A stretch of DNA of 64,000 bases, from the NCBI GenBank assembly GCA_963848375.1, contig CAWKDK010000016.1, positions 124,001-188,000 on the forward strand, in the 5' to 3' direction. Below the pieces are notes generated by a model. That model saw only the letters and a list, made by a program, of their open reading frames with translations. It was not told the origin of the DNA and did not search any database. The DNA comes from JAJPJE01 sp963848375. GTDB lineage: Bacteria > Acidobacteriota > Terriglobia > Terriglobales > Acidobacteriaceae. Position numbers and translations under genes: made by a program. Below, piece after piece: positions 33,408 to 43,168 of this stretch (within the stretch, counting starts at the first letter, position 1; every line of letters starts with the position of its first letter).

Positions 33408-35556
33408 ATGCCGATGACACGACGCCGCAATCTCTTCGTCGCTCTTGCCGTTGTCCTCATTTTTTCCAACTTTGCGCATGCCCGATTCACGTTAGAACAG
33501 GTTCTGAGCTCCCCGTTTCCCAGCCAACTACGGTCGGCGGCGAATGCGAACCGGATCGTTTGGGCAGTCAATCAGAAGGGCGTGCGAAACATCTGGATTG
33601 CCGATGCGCCGGCGTTCGTAGCCACGCCAGGTGACTAATTACAGTGCCGACGATGGCCAGGCGATCTCGTCAGTCCGCCTGACGCCGGACGGCAAAACTG
33701 TGGTCTACGTCCGCGGGACTGAGACGAACAAGGCGGGGGATGTGGCGAATCCCGCCAGTGCGGTGCATCAGCCGCATCAGGAGGTTTGGGCCGTCGACGT
33801 GGATGGCGGCAGTCCGCGCGATCTGGGATTGGTGGAGTGCTCGGAAGAAGGTTGCGCGGATGTCGAGATATCGCCAGATGGCAAATGGGCGGTCTGGTCA
33901 GCGCGCAAGAATCTGTGGATCGCGCCGGTGTCGGGCGCGGAAAAGGCTCGACAGCTTCTTTACATCCGTGGAGATAATTCCGCTCCACGCTGGTCGCCAG
34001 ACTCGAGGCGAATCGCATTCGTCAGCGACCGCGGAGATCACAGCTACGTCTCCGTGTACGACTTCGGCAGCGACACCGTCCGCTATCTCGCGCCAAGTGT
34101 CGATCGCGATGGCAGCCCACGCTGGTCTCCGGATGGCAAACTCGTAGCTTTCGTCCGGCGCCCGGGTATTCAAAGAGATGAGCCGCTGATTCCGCTCTTA
34201 GCGCTGCACTGGTCGATCCTGGTGGCCGATCCGTTCACAGGGGACGCGCACGTGGCATGGAGTAGCGGAAAAGAGTTGAACGACAGCTATCCGGAACTGA
34301 CCGAGGATGACTCGTTCAACTTCGCTGCCGGTAATCGAATTGTTTTTGCATCGGAACACGACGGATATAACCATCTTTATTCCGTGCCCGCTGATGGCGG
34401 CACAGCAACACTGCTCACTCCGGGAAAATTCGAGGTGGAAGACGTTCAACTGACACCCGACCGAAAGATGGTGGTGTACTCATCGAATCAGGATGACATT
34501 GATCGCAGGCACATTTGGCGCGTTTCTGTCTCGGGTGGCACTCCGCAGGCGCTGAGTCGTGGCGAAACAATTGAGTGGTCGCCAGTTGAACTGGCCGATG
34601 GACAGACGGTAGTTTGCCTGGGCTCGAGCGCGACCACACCGGCCATGCCTTACCGCCTGACGGCGACGGGCAGAGAGATGATCGCCGCTTCCACGTTGCC
34701 GCCGGATTTCCCGTCCGCGCAGTTGGTCACGCCGAAGCAGGTGATTTTCAAGTCGGAAGACGGCTGGCAGATTCACGGACAACTATTCACGCCAGTTGGC
34801 CTCAGTGGCAAAGCGCCGGCGCTGATCTTCATTCATGGTGGCTCGATGCGGCAGATGGTCCTGGGCTTCCATTACATGAACTACTACCACAACGCCTATG
34901 CGGAGAATCAATATCTGGCGAGCTTGGGGTACGTGGTGCTCTCGGTGAACTATCGCACGGGCGTCATGTATGGGCGGGCATTCCGCGAGGTGAAAGATGG
35001 TGGTTGGCGAGGCGCCGCGGAGTACAAGGACATCGTCGCGGCTGCGAAATACTTACGGTCGTTGCCGGATGTGGATTCGCGCAAGATCGGACTTTGGGGC
35101 GGATCTTATGGCGGATACCTGACGGCGATGGGATTGGCGCGGAACTCCGACCTGTTTGCGGCGGGAGTTGATTTTCACGGAGTGCACGATTGGTCGGTAT
35201 TCCTAGACGACTACGCCGGACCGAATTCGGGGACGCCTCCAGACATGCAAGCGGCGAAGAAGTTGGCGTTCGAATCGTCGCCAAACTCTTCGATCGTTAC
35301 GTGGCGTTCGCCGGTGCTGCTGGTTCAAGGTGATGACGATCGGGACGTACCGTTCTCGCAGACAGTCGACCTGGTACAGCGACTGAGAGCGCAGGGCGTG
35401 CCATTCGAGCAGATCGTCCTGCCCGACGAGATTCACGGATTCCTGCTGTATCGAAGCTGGTTGCGAACTTATGGAGCGACGGCGGATTTCTTCGATCGAA
35501 CGCTGAAACAAGGGCAGAAGCCGGTTCCGGAGAGTGGGCCGGCTGCCAGCAATTAA
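33408..35556 (+). pseudogene. Second S9 family secreted peptidase, one frameshift
   Basis: About 715 aa after joining two frames. A signal peptide (NLFVALAVVLIFSNFAHA) leads to a PD40 propeller (SVRLTPDGKTVVYVRG, DVEISPDGKWAVWSA) and an alpha/beta-hydrolase domain with Ser (GGSYGGYLTA), Asp (QGDDDRDVPF) and His (DEIHGFLLY). The frame breaks at about 33628: ACGCCA-G-GTGACT has one G too many, and without it FVATPVTNYSADDGQ reads through. As written only a ~76-residue signal-peptide fragment is made from the first start; a GTG at 33631 could start the rest without a signal peptide, so it would stay in the cytoplasm. It resembles the peptidase at 3655-5623. Confidence 0.85.
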
Positions 35557-35583
35557 AAAAGGACAGGCTATGATTGCCTGTCC
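35555..35583 (-). terminator. Intrinsic terminator of the MerR gene
   Basis: On the minus strand GGACAGGC, loop AATCATA, GCCTGTCC, then six T. The perfect 8-bp stem lies 35 bp after the MerR stop and directly after the convergent peptidase stop, so it may serve both genes. Confidence 0.85.
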
Positions 35584-35617
35584 CACGCGGAGACGCAGAA
35601 TAGCTGGTCGCCGTCAC

Positions 35618-36391
35618 TCAGTTCTTGCGGGCCTGCATGGCTTTCATGATGAAGGTGTGCACCTCTGACGAGCTGGGCGCTTTCCAGTCACTCGGCCAGT
35701 TCCCACGATCCGAATAGAGTGCGTTCAGTCCTTGTTGGATCTCGGGATCGCCTCCAGTGAATTCGTTGACGAGTCCTTGCCACCGGCTTGCCAGCGACTG
35801 TGCCTTCTCGCTTGCTGGATCCTCGTGGAGCGATGCTTCCACATCCGCGAATAGCTGCTTCCATTTCTTGTCTGTTTGCTCCTGCAGTTCCGGCGACCAC
35901 AGAGATTTGCGTTCCTCGATTTTCGCTCTAGCCGTTTCGCTGAAGTATTGACCCATCCAGCCTTTGTCTCTTTGCATGCTGATCTCCTTGATGATGTTTG
36001 CGAGAAGGCGCCAATCGGATTCATCACCCTGACCAATGCATTCGCTGGCCTTGGCGATGACGGTGATTGCTTTATCTAACTGGCGGCGCTTCTCGGTGAG
36101 CACTTGTTGCTGGCGACGGAGCGTTTGCGGTAACGCTGCCGTTTCCTGCCGAAGTACTTCACCGATTTCCCGCAAAGACAGGCCAAGAAACTTGAGCACC
36201 ACGATCTGTTCGAGCCGCGCCAGATCATTGCGACTGTAGAGCCGGTATCCCGCTTCGCTGCGATGAGTTGGCTTGAGCAGTCCGAGACGATCGTAGTGAT
36301 GAAGCGCGCGGACGGTGACTCCAGCCAACTCGGCGAATTCGTGGGCTTGATAAAAGGCGACGTGGGACTCAGGCGTAGTGCTTGGTTTCAT
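35618..36391 (-). CDS. MerR-family regulator with TipAS-like effector domain
   Basis: 257 aa. The N-terminal MerR helix-turn-helix reads FAELAGVTVRALHHYDRLGL and GYRLYSRNDLARLEQIVVLK, and the dimerisation helix spans ~80-120. The C-terminal ~110 residues match the TipAS antibiotic-recognition fold (WMGQYFSETARAKIEERK; NEFTGGDPEIQQGLNALY). Proteins of this type bind bulky ligands and activate promoters with an over-long spacer. The ATG at 36391 follows CGAGG. Its own promoter shows TTGACC and CAGAAT spaced 19 bp, as expected for MerR autoregulation. No resistance gene is adjacent, so the target is unknown. Confidence 0.88.
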   Translation of the reverse strand: MKPSTTPESHVAFYQAHEFAELAGVTVRALHHYDRLGLLKPTHRSEAGYRLYSRNDLARLEQIVVLKFLGLSLREIGEVLRQETAALPQTLRRQQQVLTEKRRQLDKAITVIAKASECIGQGDESDWRLLANIIKEISMQRDKGWMGQYFSETARAKIEERKSLWSPELQEQTDKKWKQLFADVEASLHEDPASEKAQSLASRWQGLVNEFTGGDPEIQQGLNALYSDRGNWPSDWKAPSSSEVHTFIMKAMQARKN

Positions 36392-36408
36392 GTACTGCCT
36401 CGTGAAGG

Positions 36409-36439
36409 ATTCTGAGGTCTGACGCTGCGGAAGGGTCAA
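36409..36439 (-). promoter_or_regulatory. Candidate MerR-type promoter with 19-bp spacer
   Basis: On the minus strand TTGACC (36434-36439) and CAGAAT (36409-36414) are separated by exactly 19 bp, the over-long spacing used by MerR activators. It lies 18 bp before the MerR start codon. Confidence 0.4.
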
Positions 36440-36450
36440 GGCATTATTGC

Positions 36451-36481
36451 AAAAAAGCTCCCGCTCGAGGGCGAGCGGGCT
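36451..36481 (-). terminator. Intrinsic terminator of htpX
   Basis: On the minus strand CCCGCTCG, loop CCCT, CGAGCGGG, then AGC and six T. It starts 18 bp after the htpX stop. Confidence 0.85.
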
Positions 36482-36498
36482 CCACTTATCCGACGGTC

Positions 36499-37356
36499 TT
36501 ACTGCGTAAACTCAGCCGGACGTCCGGTGAGGCGCTCAATGCGCTTCGCGGTCGGCGGGTGTGTCGAAAACAGGCCCGCGAGATTCATTCCCAGCAACGG
36601 CTGAATGATGAACAGATGCGCCGTAGAAGGCGTGGCTTGCATAGGAACGCGGCGCGAGTAGGCGTCGAGTTTCTGCAACGCACTGGCCAGCGCATATGGA
36701 TTGCCGGTAATGTGCGCTCCCGTGGCATCCGCCTGATATTCGCGCGAACGTGACACCGCTAGCTGGATCAGCATGGCAGCGATCGGCGCCAGGATGAGCA
36801 TCAGTAGTGCTGCAAACCCTCCGCCACGATCGCGATCATCGCGTCCGCCATAGCCTCCGAACATTGCTCCCCAAGCACCCATGCGGGCGAGGAAGGTAAT
36901 GGCTCCGGCGATGGTGGCAGCCACCGAACTGATCAGGATGTCCCGGTTACGGACGTGGCCCAATTCATGGGCGAGTACGCCTTCCATTTCGTCATCATTC
37001 AGCAATCCCAGGATGCCTTGGGTCACTGCAACTGAGGCGTGATTCGGGTTACGCCCAGTCGCAAATGCGTTTGGCGAATCGGTTGGAATGACGAAGATCT
37101 TAGGCATCGGGAGACCGGCCTTGCCGGTAAGGCGCTCCACGATCTGATAAATCCGAGGCGCCTGTTCACGGGTTACCGGCTGAGCCCGGTACATAGCAAG
37201 CGCAATCTTGTCGGAGAAGAAGTAGGAGACAAAGTTCATCACACCCGCGAAGAGAAACGCCAGGATCAGACCGTTCTGACCTCCGAAATACTCCCCTATA
37301 AAGAGGAGGAGGAGGGTCAGCGAGGTGAGTAGGAGCGCTGTCTTGAGTGTGTTCAT
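36499..37356 (-). CDS. htpX: Zinc metalloprotease HtpX
   Basis: 285 aa, the usual length. There are two N-terminal membrane helices (~5-20 and ~29-47), the zinc site HELGH (His130, Glu131, His134), two more hydrophobic segments, and a third zinc ligand Glu206 in SRSREYQAD. The C-terminal LFSTHPPTAKRIERL is typical of the family. HtpX is an inner-membrane protease that degrades misfolded membrane proteins with FtsH. It is a single-gene unit with its own terminator. Confidence 0.97.
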   Translation of the reverse strand: MNTLKTALLLTSLTLLLLFIGEYFGGQNGLILAFLFAGVMNFVSYFFSDKIALAMYRAQPVTREQAPRIYQIVERLTGKAGLPMPKIFVIPTDSPNAFATGRNPNHASVAVTQGILGLLNDDEMEGVLAHELGHVRNRDILISSVAATIAGAITFLARMGAWGAMFGGYGGRDDRDRGGGFAALLMLILAPIAAMLIQLAVSRSREYQADATGAHITGNPYALASALQKLDAYSRRVPMQATPSTAHLFIIQPLLGMNLAGLFSTHPPTAKRIERLTGRPAEFTQ

Positions 37357-37591
37357 ATCAAATTCTTCCTAACTATCTGATGTTAATGGCTGCTTGTCGA
37401 TTCAAGAAGCAGGGTGGAGCGCCAGCCAGAATGGCGGTTCTCGAAACGGGAAATTCTTGTCAAGGCCCCCAAACCGCCAAAATCATTGTAACCAGATGAA
37501 AAATAAGGAGAAATAGTTTTCGGGTTTGTGTCTAGTAGGTACCCGGTGAATTGGTACTCTGGAACTAGCGATCCTGATTCGAGAGCAGACG

Positions 37592-40500
37592 ATGACTATC
37601 TCATGGCTTTATGGCCGCCAATGCTGGCGGCTTTTCTATTTTCTGGTATCAATTTGCCTCGTACTGTTGAGCGTTTCCTATACGCAGGCACAGACGCCGG
37701 CGACCACGCTCGTCAACGATATCGTTTACCGGGCCGACGGAACTCCCGCGGGCGGCACGCTTCTGATTTCATGGCCCGCCTTTACCAGTGCCGACCAGAA
37801 ACCGGTGGCTGCAGGCACCATGAGTGCGACCATCGGCGCAGGCGGACGGGTCAACCTGAATCTGGTGCCGAACCAGGGAGCCACTCCCACTGGGACCTAC
37901 TACAAAGTTGTGTTGAAGTTGGACGACGGCACCACTACGACCGAGTACTGGAACGTGCCTTCATCCTCGCCGACGACCATCGCGGCAGTTCGCTCGAGCA
38001 TCGTGCCCGCATCGGTTGCGGCGCAGATGGTCTCGCGACAATACCTCGATTCCAGTCTTACGACGAAGGCAAACGACGCCGTGGTGATTCATAACTCGGG
38101 GGATGAGGCCGTTACCGGGGTAAAGACGTTCGCGGCCTCTCCCCTGGTTCCAACTCCGACGATCAGTGCAGCCGCGGTAAATAAGGCGTATGTCGATACC
38201 GCTGTCTCCAGCGTTTCCACCAGCAGCTTCGTCAACAAGAACGGTGACAGCATGACCGGGCCGTTGACCCTTGCAGGAGATCCGACGACCTCCAGCCAGG
38301 CTGCGACGCGGCATTATGTGGATTCGCAAACCGCGAACGTGAATATGGGTCTCGCGCAGAAAGTCGGAAGGCAAGGCGATACACCAATCACCATGGCAGG
38401 CGTACGCTACGCGTCGCAGTTTTCGTCGATACAAGCAGCGATCACGGACGCGGGAAGCACTGGCGCAGTGGTGATCTCCAGCGACTATGCGGGGATCGAT
38501 GGATTTAACAATCCGCAAAATATACCGATTATTGATTTGCGAGGCGGCGCTTCCGGTACGCGTGGCCTCTTCAACGTCAAAGACTTTGGAGCGCGCGGCG
38601 ATGGCACGACCGATGATTGGGCAGCGATTCAGGCTGCCATCAATGCTGCGAGTACGGACGTGTCGCTGGGCGGGTCAGTGTATGTGCCCAAGGGAATTTA
38701 TCGTGTCCTGAAGCCATTGCACATCAGCCGGGGAATTAAGTTCTACGGCGCGGGTGAAAACGGGACCACAATCACGGCGGGAACCAGCGATCAGGGGCCG
38801 GTGTTTGTAATCTCTCCGTCAATCTCGCTGGGATATGCAGGCGTTCCAACAGGGCCGGCCTTGGCGACTGGCGCCGGAAACTCTATGTATCTCGATGGCA
38901 GCATGGGTTATCTGCTGAATCTACGAGACACCAGCACAGCGGAGTTGAATGGCCGATCCAACCTTACGATAGAGCTCTTCTATAAGCCGAATGCCACTTA
39001 CGGGCCGACCGATACGAGCTACAACATCTTGTCCAGTTCAGGATCGGCAACGCCGGTGGACGCGAACACGTCGCTATCGATCCAGCATGTTTCGAGCGAT
39101 CGCATTGCAGCGACACTCAATGTTGGCGGCACCCTGAACACGATCACTACGCCAAACAATGCAGTTCAGAAAGGCAATACGTATCACATCGCGTTGACGT
39201 ATGACGGGAGCAAAATCCGTCTCTTCATCAACGGCACGTTGCAGGCGAGTGCCTCTGCGAGCGGGGCCATCAAGCAGCTCGCGTGTGAAGACTTTCTGAT
39301 TGGTCCCCTGGCGAATGGATGGATGGAAGCGACGTTCAACAATGCGATGACGAATGGATGGATCGATTCGATTCGAATTTCGTCGACAGCGCGCTACACC
39401 ACTAATTTCACAGCACCCACGATAAAAGCTGCTTTCGATAGCAACACGATGTTACTGCTGAACTTCGATAACAACTTCGATCAGTTCACCACCGCAACCA
39501 CCTCGGATGGACCTGCATATTTGTTCCTGCGGCGAATCGGCGGCGGCTATGGTCAGGTTGCGGATCTTCAGTTGCGCGATCTGAGCCTGATTGGAACTGG
39601 ACCGTACGCCATCTACATGGTCAACAGCCGTTTCGAGAATCTGACCAGCACAACTTATTGGCGCGGCATACAGCTGCTCAATAACGATTATCTGAATCGC
39701 CTGACGAGCGTGAAGGTGCTCGGCGCAAGCACCACGCTATTTGATCTGGGAATCGGGCCTGCCGGCGGCGTGCTGACGATGAACGACATTGCTTTGTCGG
39801 CCGGCCACTATCCATTTTTCCAGGACACAGGCAGCGCCGTGATCAACGGCATGTGGGTGGAACAAAGCACCGGCACGGAGATCGGCGCAGTTTTCAAGGG
39901 TCAGGCAAATTCTTCGCTCGTACTCAATCATCCGGTTTTCAGTGCGGAAACCAATCCAGCGACGAACCGCCATGCCGTTGCATTCGTGAACATGGGCAAT
40001 GTGGTGGTGAACGGTGGCGTGATTGAGACTTCGAATGGAGCCCCACACGTCGCGGTGCACGGCGGGACAAGCATCGTTTACACGGCAGGGAATTATTCCT
40101 TGATGGGCGCCGCACCCACCAGCGTGTTTCGCGTGTACACGCCGACGACGAACAAGGTGCAACTGATCGCGCCAATGCAACAGTCGATGAATATTCCCTG
40201 GGCGGACAACGCGGCCGCTGTCGCAGTGTTGATGGGCAACGATCCGGCAGCGAGCAAGGGTGTGGCGAATGGGTACGCTTCGTTGGATAGCAACGGACTG
40301 GTGCCGCAAACACAGATCAACTGGAGCGCACCCGGCAACGTTGGGAGCACAACTCCAGGAACAGGAACGTTTACTGCGCTGAAGTGCCAAAGCTTTGCGG
40401 GCACACGATGCGCGGATGCATATCCCGGAGCTGATTGGGGAGCGAAGGTTGCCGCAGCGATGGCCGATCTGCCTGCGGGCGGTGGAATCGTCGATGCTCG

Positions 40501-41974
40501 CGCGCTTACTGGTTCGCAGAGCTTGAGCTCAGACCTGGTGATTGCCAATAAATCGATCACGATTCTGGTGGGGCAAACGACGCTGGCGATGGGGAGTAAC
40601 CGCATCGTGGTACAGCCCGGATCGAATCAGTTTGCGTTTACCGGCTATAGCGCTGGGTGGGGCCCGGATCAGTCCTATACAGCCGGCGGCACGACGTTGC
40701 AGTACAGCGGCAACGGGTCTGCTTTCAAAATTGGAGCTTCGACCGGTTCGACCAACTTTATTCGGCTGGAAGATTTCCAGGTGGACGCATCCAGCGGCGG
40801 GAGCGCGGCTCGAGCCATGGAGATCGACAACACGATTGGCGCCACACTCAGCAATCTGAAGCTGCTGGTTTCAACTTCGACAGGGACCACACAAGAAGCC
40901 TTGCGGCTGGACGGCACGGGCGGCATGAATGCCTACGTAGTGCTGAATAACCTCTATCTCGGCGGCGGGCACAATACGCTGCATCTGACTGGCGCATCGG
41001 GGCAAGGTAATTCCGCGTTCCAGATAATCGGCGGAACGGCGCGCACCAACAACACAACCGACGGAACCGGCGTTTTGCTCGAATACGCAAGCAACATCGA
41101 CTTCCTTGGCTTCGACGTCGAATCCGCCTTGGTTGGATATTCATTTGGAGCCAGCGCAATGCAGAACATCCTGAGTGAAGCGAGAACGGAAGGCAACACG
41201 ACCGATTTCTCCTTTATCAGCGGAGCGGCCTACAACAACATACAGAGTGTGACGTTGCCGACGGTGACCGATAGCGACGGGAGGAACTCGGTTATCTCGA
41301 CGCAGGTGTGGATGTTCAAGCGCACAGGCAATCTCAGCGTCTATGACCAGACGGATAATCCGATGGTCTGGAACTGGTATGCGGGTAATACGGCCGATCA
41401 AAATATTCAGTGGACATTCAACGATAAGACCAGTTCTCCCAAGTGGACAATCTATCCGAAGACGAGCATTAACGATTTTGCAATCTCACACGCGGGATTC
41501 GCACCCTATCGATTGGCGCTGTCCAACACGGGCAGCACGCAGATGAACAGCGAGTCGACGCAGACCATCGACTTCAACGTGACGAGCGGCACAAGCACCG
41601 GCGGCATTCGCTTCGGCAATGGCGCAGGCAGTGCGGTGGCTACGGTTAGCGCCAGCGGAAAGGGCACATTCAACGGTGGCGTGCAGATCGGAACCAATGG
41701 CACAGCGCTGACGAAAATGGCGAAGTATACGGCCACGCTTTCACCCACGGCGGTTGCGGCGAACACTTGCGCAGCACAGTCGTTTACTGTGACCGGCGTA
41801 GCTGCCGGGGACATGTTCGTCGCAGTGCAGAAGCCGACCGAGCAGGCTGGGCTGAACGTGGACCACGGACATGTGACCGGCTCAAATACGGCGACGATCA
41901 ACTTCTGCAATCACACGAGTTCGTCGATCACACCGACGGCCTCGGAGACATACACGGTGCTGGTGGCGCAATAG
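37592..41974 (+). CDS. Giant secreted beta-helix protein (pectate-lyase-like, LamG-like, tail-fibre-like modules)
   Basis: 1,460 aa, intact. A signal peptide (FYFLVSICLVLLSVSYTQAQ) is followed by a beta-rich N-terminal module (~35-150). Two phage tail-fibre-like stretches come next (GDEAVTGVKTFAASPL; NKNGDSMTGPLTLAGDP...YVDSQ). At ~325 a pectate_lyase_3/GH28-like beta helix begins (VKDFGARGDGTTDDWAAIQ). A LamG-like jelly roll is inserted at ~450-590 (NLTIELFYKPNATYG ... YHIALTYDGSKIRLFINGT). A second beta-helix module starts at ~940 (GADWGAKVAAAMADLPAGGG). A C-terminal beta domain closes the protein. It precedes the Wza-like exporter. It may be a surface adhesin or a polysaccharide lyase acting on the locus's own glycan; catalytic residues were not identified. 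Confidence 0.8.
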   Translation: MTISWLYGRQCWRLFYFLVSICLVLLSVSYTQAQTPATTLVNDIVYRADGTPAGGTLLISWPAFTSADQKPVAAGTMSATIGAGGRVNLNLVPNQGATPTGTYYKVVLKLDDGTTTTEYWNVPSSSPTTIAAVRSSIVPASVAAQMVSRQYLDSSLTTKANDAVVIHNSGDEAVTGVKTFAASPLVPTPTISAAAVNKAYVDTAVSSVSTSSFVNKNGDSMTGPLTLAGDPTTSSQAATRHYVDSQTANVNMGLAQKVGRQGDTPITMAGVRYASQFSSIQAAITDAGSTGAVVISSDYAGIDGFNNPQNIPIIDLRGGASGTRGLFNVKDFGARGDGTTDDWAAIQAAINAASTDVSLGGSVYVPKGIYRVLKPLHISRGIKFYGAGENGTTITAGTSDQGPVFVISPSISLGYAGVPTGPALATGAGNSMYLDGSMGYLLNLRDTSTAELNGRSNLTIELFYKPNATYGPTDTSYNILSSSGSATPVDANTSLSIQHVSSDRIAATLNVGGTLNTITTPNNAVQKGNTYHIALTYDGSKIRLFINGTLQASASASGAIKQLACEDFLIGPLANGWMEATFNNAMTNGWIDSIRISSTARYTTNFTAPTIKAAFDSNTMLLLNFDNNFDQFTTATTSDGPAYLFLRRIGGGYGQVADLQLRDLSLIGTGPYAIYMVNSRFENLTSTTYWRGIQLLNNDYLNRLTSVKVLGASTTLFDLGIGPAGGVLTMNDIALSAGHYPFFQDTGSAVINGMWVEQSTGTEIGAVFKGQANSSLVLNHPVFSAETNPATNRHAVAFVNMGNVVVNGGVIETSNGAPHVAVHGGTSIVYTAGNYSLMGAAPTSVFRVYTPTTNKVQLIAPMQQSMNIPWADNAAAVAVLMGNDPAASKGVANGYASLDSNGLVPQTQINWSAPGNVGSTTPGTGTFTALKCQSFAGTRCADAYPGADWGAKVAAAMADLPAGGGIVDARALTGSQSLSSDLVIANKSITILVGQTTLAMGSNRIVVQPGSNQFAFTGYSAGWGPDQSYTAGGTTLQYSGNGSAFKIGASTGSTNFIRLEDFQVDASSGGSAARAMEIDNTIGATLSNLKLLVSTSTGTTQEALRLDGTGGMNAYVVLNNLYLGGGHNTLHLTGASGQGNSAFQIIGGTARTNNTTDGTGVLLEYASNIDFLGFDVESALVGYSFGASAMQNILSEARTEGNTTDFSFISGAAYNNIQSVTLPTVTDSDGRNSVISTQVWMFKRTGNLSVYDQTDNPMVWNWYAGNTADQNIQWTFNDKTSSPKWTIYPKTSINDFAISHAGFAPYRLALSNTGSTQMNSESTQTIDFNVTSGTSTGGIRFGNGAGSAVATVSASGKGTFNGGVQIGTNGTALTKMAKYTATLSPTAVAANTCAAQSFTVTGVAAGDMFVAVQKPTEQAGLNVDHGHVTGSNTATINFCNHTSSSITPTASETYTVLVAQ

Positions 41975-42090
41975 AGCAGTTAGCACTTAGCTATTAGCCT
42001 TAGCGTTCGAGCGGGGATGCGCATCTCTGCAGAGGTTAAGTGCTAAAAGCTAAGGGCTAACGGCTAGTAGTGCTAACCATGGTTACCGCA
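41975..42090. repeat. Inverted TTAGC/GCTAA-rich repeat
   Basis: GTTAGCACTTAGCTATTAGCC (41979 on) and GCTAAGGGCTAACGGCTAG...TGCTAA (~42050-42076) face each other around a short centre, starting just after the stop codon. The motif resembles the TAGTGGCTAGTGATTAGC elements after the stops at 873, 16357 and 18949. Confidence 0.5.
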
Positions 42091-42143
42091 TCCAGAAGGC
42101 GGCGCGCAGGCAAGGAAATTGCGTTAGATTAGCTCAGTTTCCG

Positions 42144-43154
42144 ATGGCAATGCTTGCACGCCGCGTTTTTCTTTCAACGCTGATCGTTGGTTCCTGCCTG
42201 GGTGTTCGCGGGCCTTCCGCGTGGGCGCAGACGGCTGCGGACCTGCGCATTGAGCCAGCGGCGGAAACTGCCGAAGTGAAACAACCTGCTTCTCCCCTGA
42301 TGAATGTGTCTGCGCCAACGACTCCAGTGCAGCACGTATCGATCAAACTCAGCCCTGGTGATTTAGTGATCGTTAGCGTAGACGGCGTATCGGACTACAA
42401 GCCGGAAGCGCGAGTCAGCGAAGAAGGAGTGATTTCGTTGCCACTGATCGGAGAAGTGGCTGTCGGCGGGAGAACGGTAGAACAAGCACAGGACGAGATC
42501 GCCAGGAAGATGTCCGACGGAAATTACTTCCGCGATCCGCACGTTTCGGTGTTCGTGAAAGAGTATGCGTCGATAGGAATTTCGGTGCTGGGTGAGGTCG
42601 CGCACCCGGGTGTGTATCCATCGTTGGGAGTGCGGCGACTCTATGATGTGATCTCAGCGGCGGGTGGGTTTTCAGCCAGGGCCGGCAAGGCCGTCACGAT
42701 TACGCATCGCGATGAGCCGCAGAAACCGGTGATAGTCAGCATTGATGCGGATCCGGCAAAGTCGGTCAGCAGCAATGTGGAAGTTGAGCCGGGCGACACC
42801 ATCATGGTGTCGAAAGCTGGACTGGTCTACGTGGTCGGAGACGTGGGGCGGCCTGGTGGCTTCATCATGGACAACAACGAACGCATCACCGTGCTGCAAG
42901 TGCTGGCGCTGGCGCAGGGAGTGAATCGTTCCGCGGCAATGGGCTCAGCGCGGATTATCCGGCGCACGCCGCAGGGACCCTCCGAGGTTCAGGTTCCGCT
43001 AAAGCAGATGATGGCAGCCAAGACCAGCGACATGGAGTTGCAGCCCGAAGACATCCTCTTTATTCCCGGCAGCGCAGCGAAGAATGTGGTGAAGCGCAGT
43101 GTGGAATCTGTGATGCAGGTGGCGACTGGCCTGGCGATCTACGGAGTTCACTAA
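42144..43154 (+). CDS. Wza-type polysaccharide export lipoprotein (Poly_export + SLBB)
   Basis: 336 aa. The signal region ends in a lipobox-like VGSC (Cys18), so it is probably an outer-membrane lipoprotein. Residues ~67-150 form the Poly_export domain (LSPGDLVIVSVDGVSDYKPE, GVISLPLIGEVAVGGRTVEQ). Two SLBB domains follow (SIGISVLGEVAHPGVYPSL; KAGLVYVVGDVGRPGGF). Wza proteins form the outer-membrane pore for capsule or EPS and work with Wzc-type proteins; such a partner is encoded at 55149. It follows the beta-helix gene and converges on the glycosyltransferase operon. Confidence 0.93.
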   Translation: MAMLARRVFLSTLIVGSCLGVRGPSAWAQTAADLRIEPAAETAEVKQPASPLMNVSAPTTPVQHVSIKLSPGDLVIVSVDGVSDYKPEARVSEEGVISLPLIGEVAVGGRTVEQAQDEIARKMSDGNYFRDPHVSVFVKEYASIGISVLGEVAHPGVYPSLGVRRLYDVISAAGGFSARAGKAVTITHRDEPQKPVIVSIDADPAKSVSSNVEVEPGDTIMVSKAGLVYVVGDVGRPGGFIMDNNERITVLQVLALAQGVNRSAAMGSARIIRRTPQGPSEVQVPLKQMMAAKTSDMELQPEDILFIPGSAAKNVVKRSVESVMQVATGLAIYGVH

Positions 43155-43168
43155 TCGCGGTGGAAGTT

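Noticed and set aside
38080..38340. Prophage tail fibre
   Set aside because: Tail-fibre-like stretches are part of a protein with a bacterial signal peptide, beta helices and an EPS context; no other phage gene is present.
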